The notes under the pieces are model-generated. The model ran no database searches. It saw only the letters and a program-made list of their open reading frames with translations, and was not told the DNA's origin. The position numbers were made by a program, and so were the translations under genes. This document shows, piece by piece, positions 60,060 through 64,000 of a DNA stretch of 64,000 nt; position 1 is the stretch's first letter, and each line of letters starts with the position of its first letter. The stretch is from Tetrastigma voinierianum (Eukaryota; Streptophyta; Magnoliopsida; Vitales; Vitaceae), in assembly GCA_016808115.1 (NCBI GenBank), contig JAEQBH010000990.1, positions 1,240,001 through 1,304,000 on the forward strand, written 5' to 3'.

Positions 60060-60394
60060 AGTTGAGCTTAAGTTTGGGGGTGCTAGGACCTTGTTATACA
60101 TCGGAGATCATGCTATCACCTACACTTAGCCTCCTTGGGAAAGGTCATTGAGGACTTAGGGGGTTGATTTTCTTTGCTCACCATGCTTTGCTTTGCCACG
60201 TTCCTTAGAGAGCTTAAAAGTTTAAGGATCCTAAATATTGGTTGAAAATGCTAATAAAGCTAATGTGTCCATATTGATTCTTCCATTTGGCATCATGTTA
60301 TCATACTCATCTCAGTGTTTGTTAGTTCGTGTCATTTTCAATTTTTGTTTTGAGGTCACTTCTGCTTGTATACAAGGATTTAAGTTTAGGCGTG
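60060..60394 (+). other. Element X 3' untranslated region, right part, with polypurine-type tracts
   Basis: Continues element X after solo LTR Y. It begins AGTTGAGCTTAAGTTTGGGG. Directly before the 3' LTR it has GATTTAAGTTTAGGCGTG (60,377-60,394). Both are forms of the AAGTTTGGGGG tract that primes plus-strand synthesis in plant Athila/Tat-type elements; the second is in the correct place. Confidence 0.65.
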
Positions 60395-61107
60395 TGATGA
60401 GTATCTTAAATACTCATTTTATCCCTACGTTTTACTTAGATTTTTAGTATTTTTTTTATGTTAAATAAGTGTTCTAATGCTCTAAATGTTCATCTTTATG
60501 ATTAGGTCAACCATTCGGCGAAATTGTGCGAAGATGAGAGAAAAAGGAAGAAAAATCAATAATTTCCCATATAACATAAGGCTCCAGTAGTTTGTCGCGA
60601 CGAGCACCACCCTCGTCACGACGAAGCTCCCTTCGTAGTGACGAACCTGAAGATTAAACAAATGTCACATGCGTTCACCGCAACTAAGCGAAAAATATAG
60701 ATTGAGTGGATTCGGGTCTGCCGACAAAGGCCGACGACCCTACAAATGAAATAGCCTATTTTTGACCTTACTACAGGCATAGGAAAGGGAGCCACGACGT
60801 AAAAGTGGGTTCAATTCCAGCTTCCATTGACTGGTCTGACGAGGTGTTGATCGTGTGAGAAACCTCCCAGTGGTTTCTCCTCTTGTTCTTGAACCATTCT
60901 CTAACGTTTTCACTTTACGGAGGAGAAAGATACGGAAGGGAGGCTTGGCATCTACTCTTGAAGACGTGGGGATTTGGAAGAAGAAGACCTAGAACTCATC
61001 AACCTTCTTCATTAGAGTTTCTTCTTCATTTGTTTTATCTAGACTTTATGATGCACCAAACTTTTATTATGTTCTAAATTCGTAGGCTAGGTTTTTTGTT
61101 GTATTTT
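60395..61107 (+). repeat. Element X 3' LTR, left part
   Basis: TGATGAGTATCTTAAATACT onward matches 38,025-38,720 of the 5' LTR. It stops at TTTTGTTGTATTTT, where chromovirus W2 begins. The remaining ~685 bp should lie beyond the window. Confidence 0.85.
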
Positions 61108-63310
61108 TGTAAAACCCGAGAAAAATTCAAGTTTTCTGAAAAAGGGTAAAACGGTAATTTGTCGCATATAGTACAAAGGAAAACCCAGAATTTTTCTTAT
61201 CTCTGACGATGAAACTACCGCCACCGTTAGAACTGGCTATGTAATCGAAGTATCCAGTCAAATTTCGTCGGATTCTAAGATAGTCGGAATTTCACGTTTT
61301 TCGAGGGACTAGGTGTCGAGTGACACATGGAGTGGTGCCACATGGCATGACCATGTGAATGCCACATGGCACCTTAGGAGATGGACACATGTCATGATAG
61401 CCATGTGGTGCAGCAAATGACACTTAGTTCATGTGTCCATGTGACACATGACACTTGATTTGTGTGATTAAAACATATGGCTCATCTTAGCCCATGTGTC
61501 AAGTCAATAATGAGAGGGAGAGAAATATCTTAGGAGAAGAGGAAGACCAAATCGTGAGAGAACTCAATCTTATGATGAGGAGGAGAAAAAGTCGGGCCAG
61601 GAAACCTAAAGGAAAAAAAAGAACCTTCGATTTTCTATGGTTCGATGGTCGGCGTCTATAGGCCAAGAATTCAAAGTTATCCATTATGACGAGAGGCTAC
61701 GCGATTATACTTTATGAACTCATGTGGTTTTGTCGCTCGTGCGCTGCAGAGGTTTTCTTCTCTAATATTGGTTCCTTCATTTAAGAGTCAGAATGACCTC
61801 ATGGTTCAACCCAAACACAGGACTAAATTTTCGGACATTGGGATTGTTTTCCGGACATTCCAAGAATGGGTTTTGAAGGTCGGTATCCAGGTTGGTTTTG
61901 GTTCCGAGACGGTTGGAAATGCAAGGATTTTTGTTATGAACTGCTTAACACCAACAGGTTTCAAGATCGCTTAATGGCTGAATTTATGTCAGTAATGACA
62001 AACTTTGAAAGTTGACAAAAATAAATAAAATAAAATAAAATAAATAAATAAAATGGAACAAAAACTTAAATTTCTGTACTGAGTCCAGATTATTTCCAAG
62101 GCCGAGTATGGCCGGGAATGGCTAGTTCGTGTGGACTGTGTTTTTTTTTGTGTTATTGATGGAAATTAAATAACATGTTGATATATGTGTGTTATATATA
62201 TTAGCATGAATGGATGTAAATGATATGTTTTCGATATAATTATCTATGGTACTTGGAATGAAGTACGACTTATAAATTATTCCATGTAGTGTTCATTGTA
62301 CATGTAACATGAGATACATGCATTGGCATTTTGCATTGCATATGCACGGACATCGCATTGAGTCAGGTGTGTGTGCATGGTTATAGTCATTCATCATTCT
62401 TTGTGAATGAGTGGTGAACTCGGTAATAGGACAACGTCCAAAATGAGTCTCATGGTTGCACAAGATGAAAAATACGTAGGTCAGGTATAGCAAGTAAGGA
62501 TAGGATATTCCCTTCTCGTGAAAAACCAGATTCTTGGTTAGACATAAGTAACCAAAGGATGAAAGTTCGCGAGTGTTGGAAAGGCACGTGGCGTCCTGCG
62601 GTGAACCCAAAACTGCGCCCCACAAATGACTAAACACAATGTGATTTGATTAAATCAAATGGACATCGAGGTATATTCAATGGGTTTTGTTTTATAAACA
62701 AAAATATTTTGTTTGGGAAAAGTAATATTGGGTGAAACACCACGACGTAGTTTTCACATTTGGCATATGCATGTGAGGGAGTTGGTGAGGACTAGCATGA
62801 GCATGATAGAAATACATCTCAATTCATAAAGATGTAGAATTTTATATGGATTTGCATGTTTTACTGAACGTGTGTATTATTGTGTGGCAACAACATTGCA
62901 TGTGCACTTAGGGTGGGGAGTAACCCTTGTAGGAGCTTAATTTACCGTCTGCCTCACCCCATCGTGGACCCTTCCAGTTGTGCAGCAGCCGACCATCCGG
63001 ACCAAGCACGAAGGAAACTGTAGGTTTTTGTTATACTAGATTTTATTTTAAGCACACTTATGACATGTATATATTTTTGTATAAAAGAGTTGTAATCAAA
63101 CTCGTATAGACTGTTTGTGAGATAGTCTAGTGTATTTTATATGGAAATGATTGCCTATGCTCAAAAGGGTATGCAGGTTAAGATATGTCTGCTCAGGTTA
63201 CAATCCCAAGAAATGGGATGTAGTGATGTGACATCGGGTTACCCGGTGCTCACAAGGTATTCCGCGGGTTGACGGGTTGTCAATGGGACCACTGATTCTG
63301 GGGCATCACA
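61108..63310 (+). repeat. W2 5' LTR (~2.2 kb)
   Basis: The right edge is best placed at CTGGGGCATCACA (63,310), which aligns with the W1 LTR end TTTGGGCGCCACA. An alternative edge is TCTCA at 63,395, right before the PBS. Near its start (61,320-61,500) CACATGG/CATGTG/ACACATG motifs are dense. An (AAAAT)n run lies at 62,020-62,055. No GTCGCGAC cluster is obvious. Confidence 0.75.
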
Positions 63311-63397
63311 AATTTATGATCGTGTTTCAGGGTAAACAATTACTTAGGAGCCTCGTGGGTATCCACAAGTATGGTCATGATACTAGTTCGTCTCAGC

Positions 63398-63410
63398 TTG
63401 GTATCAGAGC
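63398..63410 (+). promoter_or_regulatory. W2 primer-binding site (initiator tRNA-Met)
   Basis: TTGGTATCAGAGC matches the standard plant retrotransposon PBS complementary to the 3' end of initiator tRNA-Met without mismatch. It lies about 87 bp after the LTR end at 63,310, an unusually long gap unless the LTR ends at 63,395. Confidence 0.85.
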
Positions 63411-63879
63411 ATAGGTATACGAATACCTAGGGCTCGTTGGGTATGGGTCTAGGATATGTGGTTGTAGTACAGAGTTAAGGTATGGGAATTAACTGGAGCT
63501 CAATGTTTTGTACAAGCATCACAACTTGGCATAGCTTGTTAGGCTTAGGGGTTTATGATTACCTAGTGCTCTGTGATTCATGCCACACATAGCTGGGTAT
63601 CGTGTGGTTCAGTGTGATCACTCAGAATTTATTGGATGGGCTTGCATCCACTCGCATGCATTGTGTGTTCCATGTTGTGCTCTGATGTGTGTTACATATG
63701 GTGTGAATTGTATACACGGTATGATGTATATAGGAAAAGGGTTAGAAAACATAACCTTAGGGATTCGGAAAATAAATGAGCATGATGGTCTAAGAATTGA
63801 TATTTACTAGTGTTTGGCATTATGCACCACTAACGAAATAAGGAAAAAGAAATCTCAATTTTCTATTTGACATGTGTAG

Positions 63880-64000
63880 ATGGAAAGTCGAGGACGGGGA
63901 CGTAGAGGTCGTCCACGGGGTAATAGCCAACCACCACTTGTTTTTAACCCACAGGCCTTTATAGAGGCTATGGGTGCTGTAGTTGCCATCCTTATGCAGG
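63880..64000 (+). CDS. W2 gag, N-terminus (runs off the window)
   Basis: ATG at 63,880 opens MESRGRGRRGRPRGNSQPPL, then VFNPQAFIEAMGAVVAILMQ, with no stop to the window end (40 codons). The Arg/Gly-rich start and the FNPQAFIEAMG segment are found in the gag of plant Tekay-type chromoviruses; the W1 remnant has VFDQRAFGEAIG at the same place. Gag builds the cytoplasmic particle in which reverse transcription occurs. The start is supported by its position ~470 bp after the PBS and by the conserved residues that follow. Confidence 0.8.
   Translation, partial: MESRGRGRRGRPRGNSQPPLVFNPQAFIEAMGAVVAILMQ

Larger units (their letters stand above)
38025..61107 (+). mobile_element. Element X: non-autonomous Athila/Tat-like LTR retrotransposon, interrupted
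   Basis: It comprises the 5' LTR (38,025-39,422), degenerate PBS-type sequences, a short gag-like region and the post-pol motif CTTGGGAGGCAACCTAAG (40,799-40,816), then a long 3' untranslated region that stops at 42,390. It resumes at 60,060 with CTTAAGTTTGGGGGTG and ends in a partial 3' LTR (60,395-61,107). No RT, RNase H or integrase is seen between PBS and the post-pol motif (~1.35 kb), so it resembles a LARD or TR-GAG derivative that needs enzymes in trans. It is inserted in the NLR, with TGTAT (38,020-38,024) as the predicted target duplication. Confidence 0.75.
61108..64000 (+). mobile_element. Ty3/gypsy chromovirus W2 (5' part only)
   Basis: The 5' LTR starts TGTAAAACCCGAGAAAAATT, related to the W1 LTR start, including the shared block GGGTAAAACGGTAATTT. 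It is followed by an initiator-Met-type PBS and an open gag frame at the window edge. The intact PBS and uninterrupted gag start suggest a younger copy than W1. It is inserted in the 3' LTR of element X. Confidence 0.85.

Overview
The window is repeat-rich plant nuclear DNA, probably pericentromeric or otherwise heterochromatic. It looks like a flowering plant: it carries Ty3/gypsy chromovirus and Athila/Tat-type LTR retrotransposons and a CC-NBS-LRR resistance-gene relic. I cannot name the species. No intact protein-coding gene is present. Every recognisable protein is a broken retrotransposon or NLR fragment, except for the start of one gag frame cut by the right edge. I saw no rRNA, tRNA or CRISPR.

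Layout. (1) 1-5,950: AT-rich block with diverged copies of a ~1.1 kb unit, an LTR-like end and hAT-MITE-like segments. (2) 5,960-16,937: a complete but decayed minus-strand Ty3/gypsy chromovirus (called W1 here) with LTRs of 3.1 and 2.5 kb. (3) 16,938-17,470: spacer with a CACTA-type terminus. (4) ~17,470-35,815: an 18 kb satellite array whose ~1.6 kb monomer is itself a long inverted repeat, with 12 GC-side and 11 AT-side dyad centres. (5) 36,395-38,024: 3' part of a CC-NBS-LRR pseudogene on the minus strand, cut just downstream of where its P-loop would be. (6) 38,025-64,000: a stack of nested LTR retrotransposons.

The stack resolves as follows. Element X (plus strand, Athila/Tat-like ends, no pol seen) begins at 38,025 inside the NLR and resumes at 60,060. 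A solo LTR Y (42,391-60,059) sits in X and is flanked by the 5-bp duplication AGTTG. Athila-like element Z (minus strand, 42,824-58,646) sits in Y and is flanked by GAAAC. A second chromovirus W2 (plus strand) starts at 61,108 inside the 3' LTR of X and leaves the window within its gag.

Three patterns go beyond ordinary retrotransposon annotation. The LTRs of three unrelated families (W1, X, Z) carry clusters of the palindrome GTCGCGAC or close variants, repeated at about 19-21 bp. The LTR/primer-binding-site junction is tandemly duplicated in the same three families, with different unit lengths. The satellite monomer is a near-complete palindrome.
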